Assembly (NCBI RefSeq): GCF_001513745.1
Contig: NZ_CP013380.1
Location: 2,790,001-2,854,000, forward strand
Direction of reading: 5' to 3'
Source of the DNA: Burkholderia humptydooensis
Lineage (GTDB): Bacteria; Pseudomonadota; Gammaproteobacteria; Burkholderiales; Burkholderiaceae
Length of the DNA stretch: 64,000 bases
Made by a program: the position numbers and the translations under genes. The notes under the pieces were generated by a model. It made no database searches. It was not told where the DNA came from and worked only from the letters and a program-made list of their open reading frames with translations. Below, piece by piece: positions 9,452-18,898 of this stretch; within the stretch, counting starts at the first letter, position 1; each line of letters opens with the position of its first letter.

Positions 9452-9478
9452 CCTGAGACTCAGTCTTGGCCTCAGGTC
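9452..9478 (+). terminator. Possible hairpin terminator after phospholipase C
   Basis: ACCTGAG (9452-9458) pairs with CTCAGGT (9472-9478), 18 bases after the phospholipase stop. There is no T-run behind it, so termination is uncertain. Confidence 0.3.
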
Positions 9479-9691
9479 AATACATGTGCGCGACATGCGA
9501 TATTCCGCCCGGCATCTCACGATGCCCATTGACGAGCCAAATCATAAGGAAGAAATCTTTGTTGAACGCGCCAAACTGCTGCGTCGGATCCATCTTCTCC
9601 GTTTCGAGAAGTCAACATCCGGCATCGGTTCTCTATCAATCTCGTTGAGATTTTCGGTCATGTTGATCGCATGTAGGGAGTGACATATGCA

Positions 9692-9892
9692 ATGCTCCCT
9701 TATGTCGACGTTCAACCCGAAATTGTGTGTGTCGACCCGCTGCGTTTCGATACCGCGCCATGCGATATCCGCGCATCGACCGAGCCAGTCGTGCTCAACC
9801 TCGTTGCAGATCAGCCAGACGATTTCGGAACGCAGTGCATTTCGGGATTGTCGCTGCGCGCGTTGTCCTCGCGCATGCTTGACACATTATGA
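9692..9892 (+). CDS. Small hypothetical protein
   Basis: A frame of 66 residues starting at ATG 9692, with AGGGAG about 12 bases upstream; a GTG at 9680 is also possible. The composition is protein-like and acidic in the middle (VCVDPLRFDTAPCDIRAS, VVLNLVADQPDDFG), unlike the Arg/Ser-rich frames overlapping it. No domain is recognised. It lies 40 bases before the next hypothetical gene on the same strand. The rest of the 9435-9932 interval shows nothing I can support. Confidence 0.3.
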   Translation: MLPYVDVQPEIVCVDPLRFDTAPCDIRASTEPVVLNLVADQPDDFGTQCISGLSLRALSSRMLDTL

Positions 9893-9932
9893 ATGCGAAC
9901 CCGTTCCCCGTGCCCCGCGATAAGGAGGCCCT

Positions 9933-10532
9933 ATGACTCGCACACCCATGACACTTGCCACACTAGCCGCAGAGGCCGAGCGGACAAACACTACGTCAGT
10001 GGACTTTGGTGGTTATCGATGGTTGATAACACGCCTCTGTGGCAAGACAGAATTGCGCGGTCGCGACGATGGGAAACTATCGCTCGTCACGATTGTCGAA
10101 ACTCTCATTAATGACGATGACAACCCGATCTACCACGCGCAAGTCGATTACCGGCGCCGCGGTCATGACCTATACGTCCTGCAAGGCGGCTTTTGCTGTG
10201 CGGAGGATGCGATCAACTGGGCGGCCGGGTTCCAGTGGTTCACGCGGAAAACGGGTAGCCTCATATGGGTCGGTGCCGCCGAGGACGCGACGCGTTGGTA
10301 CGCGCAAATCGGCGCAAGCACCGCAGAAATCGCCGTCTTCACAGCGCGTGAGGGGGACGCGCCTCATTACACCGTGACACGCAGCCTAGAATTGGGCGGC
10401 CAGTGGATTGAGTTCCAGATCGGTGACAACACCCTTGACAACGAGAGACGAGGCATCGTTAGCTTCGAACACGCGTCGACGATTGCTCTGACGATGCCGG
10501 ACTACGTAATGGAGTTAGTGCGCTCCGCGTAG
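9933..10532 (+). CDS. Hypothetical cytoplasmic protein
   Basis: An intact 199-residue frame preceded by a strong AGGAGG ribosome-binding site six bases before the ATG, which makes translation likely. There is no signal peptide or membrane helix. The sequence is rich in aromatic residues and alternates like a beta-rich fold (RRRGHDLYVLQGGFCCAEDA, INWAAGFQWFTRKTG). I do not recognise a family. It ends just before the insertion-sequence remnant at 10.8 kb, so it may be part of the same acquired segment. Confidence 0.6.
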   Translation: MTRTPMTLATLAAEAERTNTTSVDFGGYRWLITRLCGKTELRGRDDGKLSLVTIVETLINDDDNPIYHAQVDYRRRGHDLYVLQGGFCCAEDAINWAAGFQWFTRKTGSLIWVGAAEDATRWYAQIGASTAEIAVFTAREGDAPHYTVTRSLELGGQWIEFQIGDNTLDNERRGIVSFEHASTIALTMPDYVMELVRSA

Positions 10533-10800
10533 TCGGTCCGCCATTTCAAAGCCTCAAAATCTTAAGTATCACTGGATCGACGAATAATGCATCGCTCCGG
10601 GCACGATGACTCTGCGGCGACGTTTGCAGAGTTCCGCTAAGCCGTGCAAGCCCTGCCTGTTCGGCTTTCGGACGGCGAGCTTGGCACGATTTCGGCCCTC
10701 GGTCGCAGTCGTAATCCGGGCTGTTATTCCTAGCTCCGGTTGGTAGGTGGGTGGTGATTACAGCTAGGGTGTTGGCCGCGATAGCGCGGCGCCGTCTGTA

Positions 10801-11654
10801 TCGGAGAAGCTGGACCGCCAGATCGAACAGCTTGAATTGCGGCTGGAGGACCTGCAGGCCGACGAAGGTTCGGCCGATATGGCCACAGCTCCTGCAATGA
10901 AGTGGTCGAGTCGTGACGGTGCGAGCCGCAAGCCGTTGCCGGATTACCTTGAGGGCGAAGTGCGCATCGATCTGCCCGCCGACGGAGACTGCCCCGATTG
11001 CAGCGGGCAACTCAAACCACTGGGCGAAGACGTCGCGGAACAGCTCGAATACGTTCGGGCGCACTTCCGCGTGATTGGTCACCGCCGTCCGAAGCTGGCC
11101 TGCGCGTGCTTCGATCGCATCGTGCAGGCTGCGGCACCGAGTCGGCCGATCGACCGCGGCATCCCGGGTCCGGCGCTGCTCGCACACATCGCCGTGTCGA
11201 AGTTCGCGTACCACCTCCCGTTGCACCTCCAGGCAGTTATGTACGCTCGTGAGGGCGTCGAGATCGATCCGGGCGCAATGAGGTATTGGATGGGCGGTAT
11301 CGCGGCGTTGCTAGCACCGCTGGTCGACGCCGTGCGCCGCTACGCGTTGGCTGGCGAGAAGGTTCGTTCGGACGACACGCCGCTGCCTGTGCTGGCACCG
11401 GGCAACTGTCGCGCGACGACAGGACGTCTGTAGGTCTACGTGCGTGATGATCGGCCGAGTGCCTCCGAAGAACCGGCAGCGATCTGGTTCACCTACTCGC
11501 CCGATCGACGGGGCGAGCATCCCCAGCAGCATCTTGCAGACTTCGCCGGCGTGCTGCAGACCGATGCGTTTGCCGGCTATGCCGATCTGTATCGCGGCGG
11601 CAACAACCAGGAAGCTGCCCGCATGGCCCACGCTCGCCGAAAGATCCATGATGA
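10801..11654 (+). pseudogene. tnpC: IS66-family transposase (TnpC) remnant
   Basis: The frame holds most of an IS66 TnpC. It has the N-terminal leucine-rich coil (SEKLDRQIEQLELRLEDLQ, from 10801), a zinc-binding motif (CPDC and CACFD) near 10990-11110, and the transposase core (GPALLAHIAVSKFAYHLPLH). It is dead for three reasons. The 5' end is missing before 10801, where a stop lies at 10765 and no start is near. A TAG at 11431-11433 replaces the Trp expected in [13 protein letters not shown], and the same frame continues after it. Similarity stops at RKIHDE (about 11654), where unrelated palindromic DNA begins. No terminal inverted repeats were found. Confidence 0.88.
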
Positions 11655-11668
11655 GGGTCGGCCGGGAT

Positions 11669-11700
11669 TCGTGAATATGCGAAGCTTCGCATATTCACGA
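11669..11700. repeat. 32-bp perfect palindrome plus two related ATTATG repeats
   Basis: The left arm TCGTGAATATGCGAAG (11669-11684) is followed without spacer by its exact reverse complement (11685-11700). Related copies follow directly: GATTATGCTCAGC from 11699 and GGATTATGCGAAGC at 11715-11728. It marks the point where the IS66 transposase is cut off, so it is probably the end or insertion site of another mobile unit, which I could not name. Confidence 0.7.
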
Positions 11701-11780
11701 TTATGCTCAGCACCGGATTATGCGAAGCGATGGCTGGAACGCATTGAGTGACGGACGTCTTGGGGCGCGGCGGTGAACAT

Positions 11781-11814
11781 AAAGCGGGGACCGACGATCT
11801 GGTCGCCCCCGCTT
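11781..11814 (-). terminator. Probable terminator of the proline dehydrogenase pseudogene
   Basis: Read on the minus strand, AGCGGGGGCGACC pairs imperfectly (one bulge) with GGTCCCCGCT and is followed by TTTATG. It lies 20 bases downstream of the proline dehydrogenase stop. Confidence 0.5.
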
Positions 11815-11834
11815 CGCCGATCATGCTGTTACTT

Positions 11835-12818
11835 CTAGCGCGCCCGGTTTCTATGTAGCATCGCTGCGATGATATATCCAGCAATTCGCGGATTTTCCTT
11901 GATTCGCCGGGTACTGTAGCCATACCAGTCATGGCCGTATGGCACATAAACGCCCACGTTGAATCCCTGCGCAAGCAGAGCATTACGCATCGGTTCACAG
12001 ACCCCCAGCAACATCTGGAACTCGAATCGTGATCTGTCGATCCGTTCGCGTTGCAGCCACTTGGTCAGCGCATCGATCAATTGTGCGTCGTGGGTTGCAA
12101 TGCCTACGAATGATCCTGCCTGTATTGTGCTCGAAACGTGTCGGACGAAGTGCGCATTGATTGCTGCCCGATCCCTCGATGCACCGTCGACGAGATGCTC
12201 GCTTGCCTCTGCATAGATTCCTTTGCAAATGCGCATGCGGCTCTTGCGCGCCTGAAGTGGAACGATGTCATCGTACGTGCGCGTCAAATACGCTTGCAGT
12301 GCGATTCCGACTGAATATCCGTCGGCTTCGAGCTTCGCGAACGCGTCGAGCGCTTTCTGAGTGCAGTTGATGTCTTCCATGTCGATGCATGCACTGATCC
12401 CGTGCGACGCTGCCGCTCACAGAATCGCTGAGACTCGTGCCATGCACGCGTCTTCGTCGAGATGCAGCCCCAGGGCGGTCAACTTTATCGACAGCTCGGC
12501 AGGCTCACTTTCTGCGCCTAGCGCTTGGACGAGATTGAGGTAATCGCGAGTCATTGATTCTGCCTGATCAGACGACGAAGCAGTCTCGCCCAACACATCA
12601 ACGGTTGTTCGGTAGCCTCGTGCGTGGAGCGCTTGGATGCGTGTTAGGGCATCTCGGAGCGTTTCGCCAGCGATATAGCGGCGGGAGATCTTACGGATCA
12701 GCGAACGGGGAACGAGCGGGATGGCGCGAGCCGCCATCGTATTGAGAATACGCATGTTGTGGTCTCTTGAAAATGCAGTCGCACGAATTTGGATGAGATG
12801 ATTCGATTCGAGCAACAT
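11835..12818 (-). pseudogene. Proline dehydrogenase interrupted by an in-frame TGA
   Basis: A stand-alone FAD-dependent proline dehydrogenase of about 308-328 codons (proline to pyrroline-5-carboxylate). The first part (start likely ATG 12758) runs to SAIL, then meets TGA at 12417-12419. The same frame resumes with AAASHGIS and IDMEDINCTQKALDAF and carries the family signatures RICKGIY, FEFQMLLGV and YVPYGHDWYGYSTRR to a normal C-terminus. A single CGA-to-TGA change would explain the stop. Both halves are otherwise well preserved, so the loss is recent, or the base is a sequencing error. No second proline-pathway gene is adjacent. Confidence 0.85.
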
Positions 12819-12989
12819 CGCCGGGCCTGTTACTCACAAAAGGTCCGGGACGACTGCCAACGCAGATGCAATCACGGCATCAACGCAGGTCTTTAGTGCA
12901 ATTTCGAGGGAGGCCAGGCAGCTGCGTACATTGTTCGAGTGGGGGCTTGTGCAGTTCGCTTCGGGTTGGTCAACACCTGCTTTCATTAC

Positions 12990-13400
12990 ATCAGCTAGGC
13001 ACAGTGAATCGTAGCACGCGCGAGCAAACGATGGAGTACCGGATTGTGCGCAGCGACACGAGCTGGGGTTGCCAGGGAGTGGTCGGCGCGTCGTCCGGGT
13101 GAATCAGGGCGGTCAACCGTCTTCGGTCGGCCAGAAAGGCGGGGGCATACAGCGCATCGAGCGCGGCGACGAGCCCCTGCCACAGCGACGGTACGCCGAC
13201 GCTGCGCTGCGCGCGACCGCCTCGCGGGTCGGGTCCCCCGCCGCCTGCCACGCGACGGCGAGGTAGACGCGCAGTTCCTGTTCGGCGCGGGGGGTGATCG
13301 TCGCACGGATACGACGAGCCCCGGTAGATCTGCGAAATCCGCCACGTTCAGCGTCATCAGCGCGTAGCCGTGCTCGATCGCCTGCGGCTGCAGCAGTGGG
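12990..13400 (-). pseudogene. Unidentified frameshifted gene remnant
   Basis: On the minus strand successive frames give protein-like pieces: AIEHGYALMTLNVADFADLP, then RAEQELRVYLAVAWQAAGDP, then GVPSLWQGLVAALDALYAPA and LTALIHPDDAPTTPWQPQL. These would join into one C-terminal fragment if two frameshifts are assumed. The first piece vaguely resembles the end of PIN-domain toxins, but that is weak. No start codon or upstream part was found. The surrounding 12.8-13.7 kb holds no other supportable gene. Confidence 0.35.
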
Positions 13401-13682
13401 TTACAGTGGTCCGTCCGCTGACGGCGGACGCGACAGCAACGATGAACTTCGAGAAGTTTGTGTGTCGTGCGGCATCTTCAGTCTTCCGCAAAGCGTCCGG
13501 CGGGGCGTTCCCTCCCGTTCGCGACCGACTCAAGCGGGGGTATGTTTGCCTAGGGGCGGGCTATCACGTCCCGACGGTGTCCGGCATGGTCTCCTGATAC
13601 GGAGATGCGAGCCGGGTAAGGCGTGCGTGAGCTCTGCTCCGGTGCCGACAGGCCCGAAATACGACGGTGGCAAGGCAATGCG

Positions 13683-14600
13683 TCACGCGGGGGCGTAGGT
13701 TTCGAATGTCGCGAGGAGATGGTCCACGAAGGTTCTCACCTTGGGCGGCAGGTGATGACGGCTTGGATAAGCGACACAAATGGTTGGTCCGGGGGAGGAG
13801 TACCCCGGCAGCAACGGCTTCAACGTTCCCTTTTGAATTGCTGATCGAACCAGTGCCGGCTCGACAAAACCTATTCCCGTTCCAGACAGGATCATCTGCA
13901 CTAGAAAATCGACGTTGTTGACGACCAGCGCCGGTCGGCATTTGAGCATGGTGCTGCCGTCCGGGCCGGTGACGAGCATCTCGGAATGAGTGTGACGTGT
14001 TCCGGACACACGTGCTGCGGACATCGTGACACACACGTGGTCCGTCAGTTGTTCCGGGCGCGTTGGTTCGCCGTGCCGCGTTAGATACGCAGGCGACGCG
14101 CAAGCAATCCGGGGGGTATTGTAGATGGTTCGTACGACGAGGCTCGTGCATGATACCGATGACCGGTCGATGATTCCAACGTCATATCCCTCCCTGACGA
14201 GGTCGGTCGGACGATCGACAAGCACGGGCATGGGCAGTACGTCAGAATACGTCTTGCAGTAGTCGTAAAGACACGATGCGAGATGCTCTAACGAAAGGGA
14301 AGCCAAAACCGCGATGCGCAAGGTGCCCGCCGGTCTCCGTGTAGGCGCCAGTACGGCACGTTCGAGGGCGTCGAGTTTTTTGAGGATGTCGCGGATGCGC
14401 GCGCAATAGCTGCGACCGAAGTCGGTTACTGACAGCTCCCTAGTCTTGCGAATAAGCAATCTTTCCCCTAGTTGCTGCTCGAGCAATGTCACTTGACGGT
14501 TGATTGCCGATTGAGAAATCCCGAGTCGATCGGCCGCTCGAACGAAGCTTCCGTCATCCACCACCTGTACGAACGAGCGCATCGATTGAAGTTTATCCAT
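13683..14600 (-). CDS. LysR-family transcriptional regulator
   Basis: A 305-residue cytoplasmic DNA-binding regulator. The N-terminal winged helix-turn-helix is clear (MRSFVQVVDDGSFVRAADRL then GISQSAINRQVTLLEQQLGE), followed by the linker helix and a periplasmic-binding-protein-like effector domain from about residue 90 to 295. Length is normal for the family. Upstream is the exopolysaccharide transferase gene on the same strand, 41 bases away; downstream is the decayed 11-13 kb region, so its natural target cannot be read from the context. Confidence 0.93.
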   Translation of the reverse strand: MDKLQSMRSFVQVVDDGSFVRAADRLGISQSAINRQVTLLEQQLGERLLIRKTRELSVTDFGRSYCARIRDILKKLDALERAVLAPTRRPAGTLRIAVLASLSLEHLASCLYDYCKTYSDVLPMPVLVDRPTDLVREGYDVGIIDRSSVSCTSLVVRTIYNTPRIACASPAYLTRHGEPTRPEQLTDHVCVTMSAARVSGTRHTHSEMLVTGPDGSTMLKCRPALVVNNVDFLVQMILSGTGIGFVEPALVRSAIQKGTLKPLLPGYSSPGPTICVAYPSRHHLPPKVRTFVDHLLATFETYAPA

Positions 14601-14641
14601 ATTGCTGCCCTCAGAACTTGATGATGGCTGCCGCGCCGCAG

Positions 14642-16051
14642 TTAGAACGCATTTCGGCCGACGAAGCCGCGCGTGATCGTCATCAGGATGATTTTCATGT
14701 CGAACCAGAAGCTCCAGTTCTGCATGTAGAACAGGTCGAATTTCACGCGCGCGGCCATCGTCTCGACTTTGCGCGTTTCGCCGCGAAAGCCGTTGACCTG
14801 CGCCCAGCCCGTGATGCCGGGTCGAACGCGATACCTATACATGTAGGAGTCGACGATCTGGCGGTAGAAATCGTCGTGTTCGAGCGCGTGCGGGCGCGGG
14901 CCGACGACCGACATCTGCCCGAACAACACGTTGAAGAACTGCGGCAGCTCGTCGAGCGACGTACGCCGCAGGAACGCGCCGAGGGGCGTGATGCGTGCGT
15001 CGTTGCGCGACGCCTGCTGCAGGACGCCCGGCTGCTGCCGGTGCACGCGCATAGTCCGGAACTTGAAGATGTCGAACTCACGGCCGTCGGCACCCTTGCG
15101 GCGCTGCCGGAACAGCACGGGCCCCGGCGACGATAGCTTGACCCCGATCGCCAGCACTATGAGCATCGGCAGGAGCGGGATCAATACAGCTAGCGCGAAC
15201 GCGCGGTCGAATACGAACTTTGCCCGCAGCTCCGACATGGATCGCGGCGTCGTCGCGAGGTTGATCGCCGGCATGCCGAGCACGTTGGTCGTCGATCGGT
15301 CGACGACGGCGACATGCCGCACGTCCGGCAGCAGGCGCAGCTCGACGAACTCATCGCACAGCTCGCGCACGATCCGGTGGATGCGCCGCTCGTGCGACAT
15401 CGACAGCGTCAGCCATACCTCGTCGATCTCGCCTTCGCGTATTCTGCGGCGCAGCTCGTTCCAGTCGCCGATCGTGGGCACGCCGCCGATGTCGCGCTCT
15501 CCACGCGCGGCGTCGTCGAACACGCATGTGGGAACGAACGTGCGATCCGACGCAAGCTGCATCCGTTCCAGCGCCACGCGGCCGTATGCCATCGTGCCGA
15601 CAACCGCGACGCGACGCTGCCGGGAACTCGCATCGCCGAGCCGCAGCGAGACTGCCAGAACCGCTGCCCTGCCGAACAGCAATGCAGCGTCCCCCGCGAG
15701 CACTGTGTGCACGATCCAGCGCATCGATATCGTCGCGCCGCGGTTCATGATCCACATCGCGCACGCGACCGCCAGCAGGCTTGCGCACGCGACGGCGACC
15801 GCCGCACGTGATAACGTGCGCCAGCCGCGCTTGCCGGCAGCTGGCGCACCGCCGCCCTGCTGTAGCAACAGCATCGTCAGCACGCACAACATCGCGATCG
15901 CGCCGTGCTGCGCGTCGGTCAGGACATGCCACGCGAGTCCCAGCCACGCCTGCGCGGCCAGCATGCCCGCCAGCACCAGCGCGGTATCGACGGCCGCCAC
16001 CATCACATGGCGCATCGAATGCACTCCATCGGGTGTCGCGCGCATCGTCAT
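14642..16051 (-). CDS. Undecaprenyl-phosphate glycosylphosphotransferase (WcaJ/BceB type)
   Basis: This inner-membrane enzyme starts exopolysaccharide repeat units by moving a sugar-1-phosphate onto undecaprenyl phosphate. The 469-residue protein has several N-terminal membrane helices (to about residue 135), a soluble CoA-binding-like middle domain, and one more helix near residue 290. The conserved bacterial-sugar-transferase domain follows (LSSPGPVLFRQRR, FDIFKFRTM, RRTSLDELPQFFNVL, SVVGPRPH, YRVRPGITGWAQVNG). Its ATG overlaps the stop of the Crp/Fnr gene in ATGA, so the two were translationally coupled. That regulator is now cut by a stop codon, which may affect expression of this gene. 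No other polysaccharide genes are nearby. Confidence 0.93.
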   Translation of the reverse strand: MTMRATPDGVHSMRHVMVAAVDTALVLAGMLAAQAWLGLAWHVLTDAQHGAIAMLCVLTMLLLQQGGGAPAAGKRGWRTLSRAAVAVACASLLAVACAMWIMNRGATISMRWIVHTVLAGDAALLFGRAAVLAVSLRLGDASSRQRRVAVVGTMAYGRVALERMQLASDRTFVPTCVFDDAARGERDIGGVPTIGDWNELRRRIREGEIDEVWLTLSMSHERRIHRIVRELCDEFVELRLLPDVRHVAVVDRSTTNVLGMPAINLATTPRSMSELRAKFVFDRAFALAVLIPLLPMLIVLAIGVKLSSPGPVLFRQRRKGADGREFDIFKFRTMRVHRQQPGVLQQASRNDARITPLGAFLRRTSLDELPQFFNVLFGQMSVVGPRPHALEHDDFYRQIVDSYMYRYRVRPGITGWAQVNGFRGETRKVETMAARVKFDLFYMQNWSFWFDMKIILMTITRGFVGRNAF

Positions 16052-16830
16052 GCAGCGTGCACCGAAAACACGCTGACCGGCTCCGGCATCGGTGCGCGAA
16101 TCGGCGCCATGGACAAGTTCCCATGCTCGCCAAGCAGACTACGATATTTCGCGCGAATTAGGTCGTGGCATTCGCATGCGTACCGTTCGAGCCCTTCGCG
16201 ATCGAGCACCGTAATGCAGGCACGGCGCTGCCGGATCAAGCCGGCATCCTGCAGATAGCCGGCCGCCATGGTCACGCCCTCGCGCCTTACGCCGAGCATG
16301 TTCGCGATCGTCTGCTGCGTGATGGCCAGCTCGTCACCGTCGACCCGGTCGTGCGCGAGCAGCAGCCAGCTGCTCAACTGCTCGCTGATAGAGTGATGCC
16401 GGTTGCATAGCGCCCTACGCGAGATATGCTCCAGCGTGGCCTAGGAATAGTTGAGCATCAGCCGGAACGTGACCGGCGAGCGTTCGACCTCCCCGCGCAT
16501 CACCCAACGTGGCACGCGGTAGGCCATCCCACCGATGCGCACCTCGAACCGACTCGACCCCGCATAGCCGCCGCTCAGTTCCGACAGCCCGACGAGACCC
16601 TCGCGGCCGACCAAGACGATCTCGCTCATCGAGCCGTCCTGCATCAGATGCAGCACCGACAGTATTGCGGTCGTCGGGAAGTGTATATAACGCATCTGCT
16701 CGCCGACTCGACCGAGTAAGCCGGGCTCGATCCTGACCAGTTCAAGATGCGGCGCGAGGACCCGGATGCTGTCCTCCGGAAGGGCATCGAGGATCGCATT
16801 CGCCGAGTAACTCGATTGAAGAAGAGGCAT
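16048..16830 (-). pseudogene. Crp/Fnr-family regulator interrupted by an in-frame TAG
   Basis: The intact form would be about 260 residues from ATG 16830: a cyclic-nucleotide-binding-type beta domain (RIEPGLLGRVGEQMRYIHFP, EIVLVGREGLVGL) followed by a winged helix-turn-helix (AITQQTIANMLGVRREGVTM). TAG at 16441-16443 falls exactly where the family normally has a Gln after LMLNYS. The same frame continues with ATLEHISRRALCNRHHSISE to a normal end. A CAG-to-TAG change is the simplest explanation. The truncated protein would lack the DNA-binding domain. The last bases overlap the start of the exopolysaccharide transferase. Confidence 0.88.
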
Positions 16831-16887
16831 TTCCGTTTCCCTTTCTATCCGCGCCGCATGAAGTCGTAATCGCGGAATTCTTGTCAC

Positions 16888-17378
16888 ACACGCTATCTTG
16901 ACCGATGATTCATTGCAAGAAAAAACATGAATGAATTGCGCAGAGTTTCCCTAGACGGCGCGAAAACAATAAATGCGACTCACCCAGAGAAAGTTTTAAT
17001 ATATTCTGCATCGGCCTATAATTCTCGACTATGCTACACCAATGGATTCATACGTGAATACTCTAAATAGTCAATTCTTGAAAAATGGAAACATTCTAAA
17101 TATTTCACGATTTTTCAATGCTCCCGAATCGCGGACGTGTGAGTAGGGCGACAAGCCGCCGCAGTGGGACGGGCCATATAAAAGCGCCCAAGCAGTCGGT
17201 TTTTGGATGCCGCCTTCACCTTCCCAAACCGCGTCCGAGCCAATACATGACGATCTAACAGGACGAGTTCGCCGGCTGGACCGCTCGTGCGAGTTTTCAC
17301 ACGACTTCGGCTGGCTTGTACCGCGATCAGAGGGCCTGAACGCTTCCGATCGATTGCATATCTTAAAGAAACTTCCGG
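16888..17378. other. Intergenic region, AT-rich in its left half
   Basis: About 490 bases. The left part (16888-17110) is AT-rich and probably holds the promoter of the Crp/Fnr gene. The right part has open frames on both strands that are rich in Arg and Ser and match nothing I know. Confidence 0.5.
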
Positions 17379-18665
17379 TCAGCTTTCGATACGTTTCAGA
17401 CCACACCATTCCGCAATGAACAATGCAATGCTCTTCGTGATCCGTCTAATCGATTCAATATGTACACGTTCGTCGAATCCGTGAATATCCCGAGATTTCG
17501 GACCATAAACCAGCGTCGGAATCTCGCCGTAAATCACGAATACACGGGCATCGAGATAACTGGGCGTCGTGAACGATTCGAGTTCGGAATCGAACGCCGT
17601 CTTGTGACAGCGACGCAGCACGCTTTCGGCGTCGCCGCCCTCTTCAAGCACGTAGCCTTCGGCATAGAAACCCGTCTTGGTCACGACAGGACGTTTCCCC
17701 CCGAATCGGGCGTCGCTACCAGCACATTTGTCGAGGCATTCTGTGACCGCTGCATATGCTTCGTCCGCGGGTGTACCCGGATAGGTGGCCAGGCGAAGGG
17801 TGAATTCGCACCATGGCGGCACGGTCGACGGCCAGTCGCCACCGGCAATCTGACCAATGTTGAAATTGATCGGATGATCGAGATGCTCGAAATGTCGGTG
17901 ACAATGATGCTGCGCATTCCACTTCGCTTCGAGTTCGCGCAGCGCCCCGATGAGCGTCTGCGCAGCATCGATTGCATTGAAGCCAGCGGCCATCTCGCGC
18001 GTATGACTTGGGCGGCCATCCACTCGAACCTTGAGCCAGAGCACACCCACATTCGCCCGCACGAGCATGTTTTCTTCGGGTTCGGGAATGATTGCCGCGT
18101 CGGCCGTATAGCCACGCAGCAACGCAGCGAGCGCGCCATTTCCCGTGCATTCCTCTTCGACTACCGACTGAAAGTAAATCGGCGCCGTCGGATTAAAGCC
18201 CGCTGCTTTAATTGCATCGAATGCAAAGAGATTCGCGGCAAGACCAGCTTTCATGTCCGCTGCTCCTCGGCCATACATCCAGCCGTCCGTGATTTCGGCA
18301 TCCCACGGCGAACGCGACCACATCTCCACCGGACCGGTCGGCACGACATCGATGTGTCCGTTGAGAATCAGTGAGCGGCCTTCGTGGTTTTCCGGCCGAT
18401 AGGTGCCCACGACGTTAAATGCATTTTCATACGAGACAGTTGCCGGCCCGAAGCCAGGATGATCCTTGATTTCGTTGACGTCGAGGGGCCAGCGATCCAT
18501 TGTGAGGCCGCGCTCTTTCATCGCGTCAAAAAGGAAGTCCTGTGCGGTGTGTTCGCAGCCACGTAGCGAAGGAAATCGCACGAGTTCCTGAGTGAATCGA
18601 AGTTGCGAATCGAAGGCTACGTCAACTGCAGCGAAGATACGTTGGGTGGTTGCCGCATCAATCAA
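17379..18665 (-). CDS. M20-family ArgE/DapE-type deacylase
   Basis: A cytoplasmic zinc hydrolase that removes acyl groups from N-acyl amino acids or splits small peptides. Signature motifs are NGHIDVVPTGP (metal His and Asp), GRGAADMKAGLAAN and VVEEECTGNG (catalytic and metal glutamates), then a dimerisation domain starting near WLKVRVDGRPSHTREMA. The frame is open from TTG 18692, but TTG 18665 has GGAG seven bases upstream and gives a sensible start (LIDAATTQRIF), so I chose it (428 residues). It lies downstream of a second M20 hydrolase and a tandem Lrp regulator on the same strand, which suggests a shared amino-acid or peptide-scavenging job. Confidence 0.9.
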   Translation of the reverse strand: MIDAATTQRIFAAVDVAFDSQLRFTQELVRFPSLRGCEHTAQDFLFDAMKERGLTMDRWPLDVNEIKDHPGFGPATVSYENAFNVVGTYRPENHEGRSLILNGHIDVVPTGPVEMWSRSPWDAEITDGWMYGRGAADMKAGLAANLFAFDAIKAAGFNPTAPIYFQSVVEEECTGNGALAALLRGYTADAAIIPEPEENMLVRANVGVLWLKVRVDGRPSHTREMAAGFNAIDAAQTLIGALRELEAKWNAQHHCHRHFEHLDHPINFNIGQIAGGDWPSTVPPWCEFTLRLATYPGTPADEAYAAVTECLDKCAGSDARFGGKRPVVTKTGFYAEGYVLEEGGDAESVLRRCHKTAFDSELESFTTPSYLDARVFVIYGEIPTLVYGPKSRDIHGFDERVHIESIRRITKSIALFIAEWCGLKRIES

Positions 18666-18898
18666 GGTGTTTCTCCAGAACTCTGTTGCCAAATTGCGGT
18701 AGTGACAAACGCCGCCATGTATCCTGTCAGCGCCCTTTAGCTTCGGGCAGCCCGAGCGAGATTCATCGTCACCGTAGCGCGATCAACTCCAGCGAGCTGC
18801 TTGCACCCAGCAATATGCTGCAGCCGGCCTCCGCCTGTTGCATCGATGTCTGAGCGCGCGTGCGCGAGATCGAGCAGCCTTCTGCCCGATTCGCCCTG

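Noticed and set aside
13044..13698. Several overlapping plus-strand frames of 60-135 codons
   Set aside because: All are Arg/Ala/Pro-rich. The opposite strand gives more protein-like pieces, so these are read as shadows.
10801..16830. Stop-codon reassignment or programmed readthrough as explanation for the three interrupted genes
   Set aside because: Both TAG and TGA are involved, the genes are unrelated, and many neighbouring genes use the same stops normally.
17071..17409. A 112-codon minus-strand frame upstream of the Crp/Fnr pseudogene
   Set aside because: Ser/Arg-rich with no motif. It overlaps the end of the M20 hydrolase gene on the same strand, so it is probably chance.
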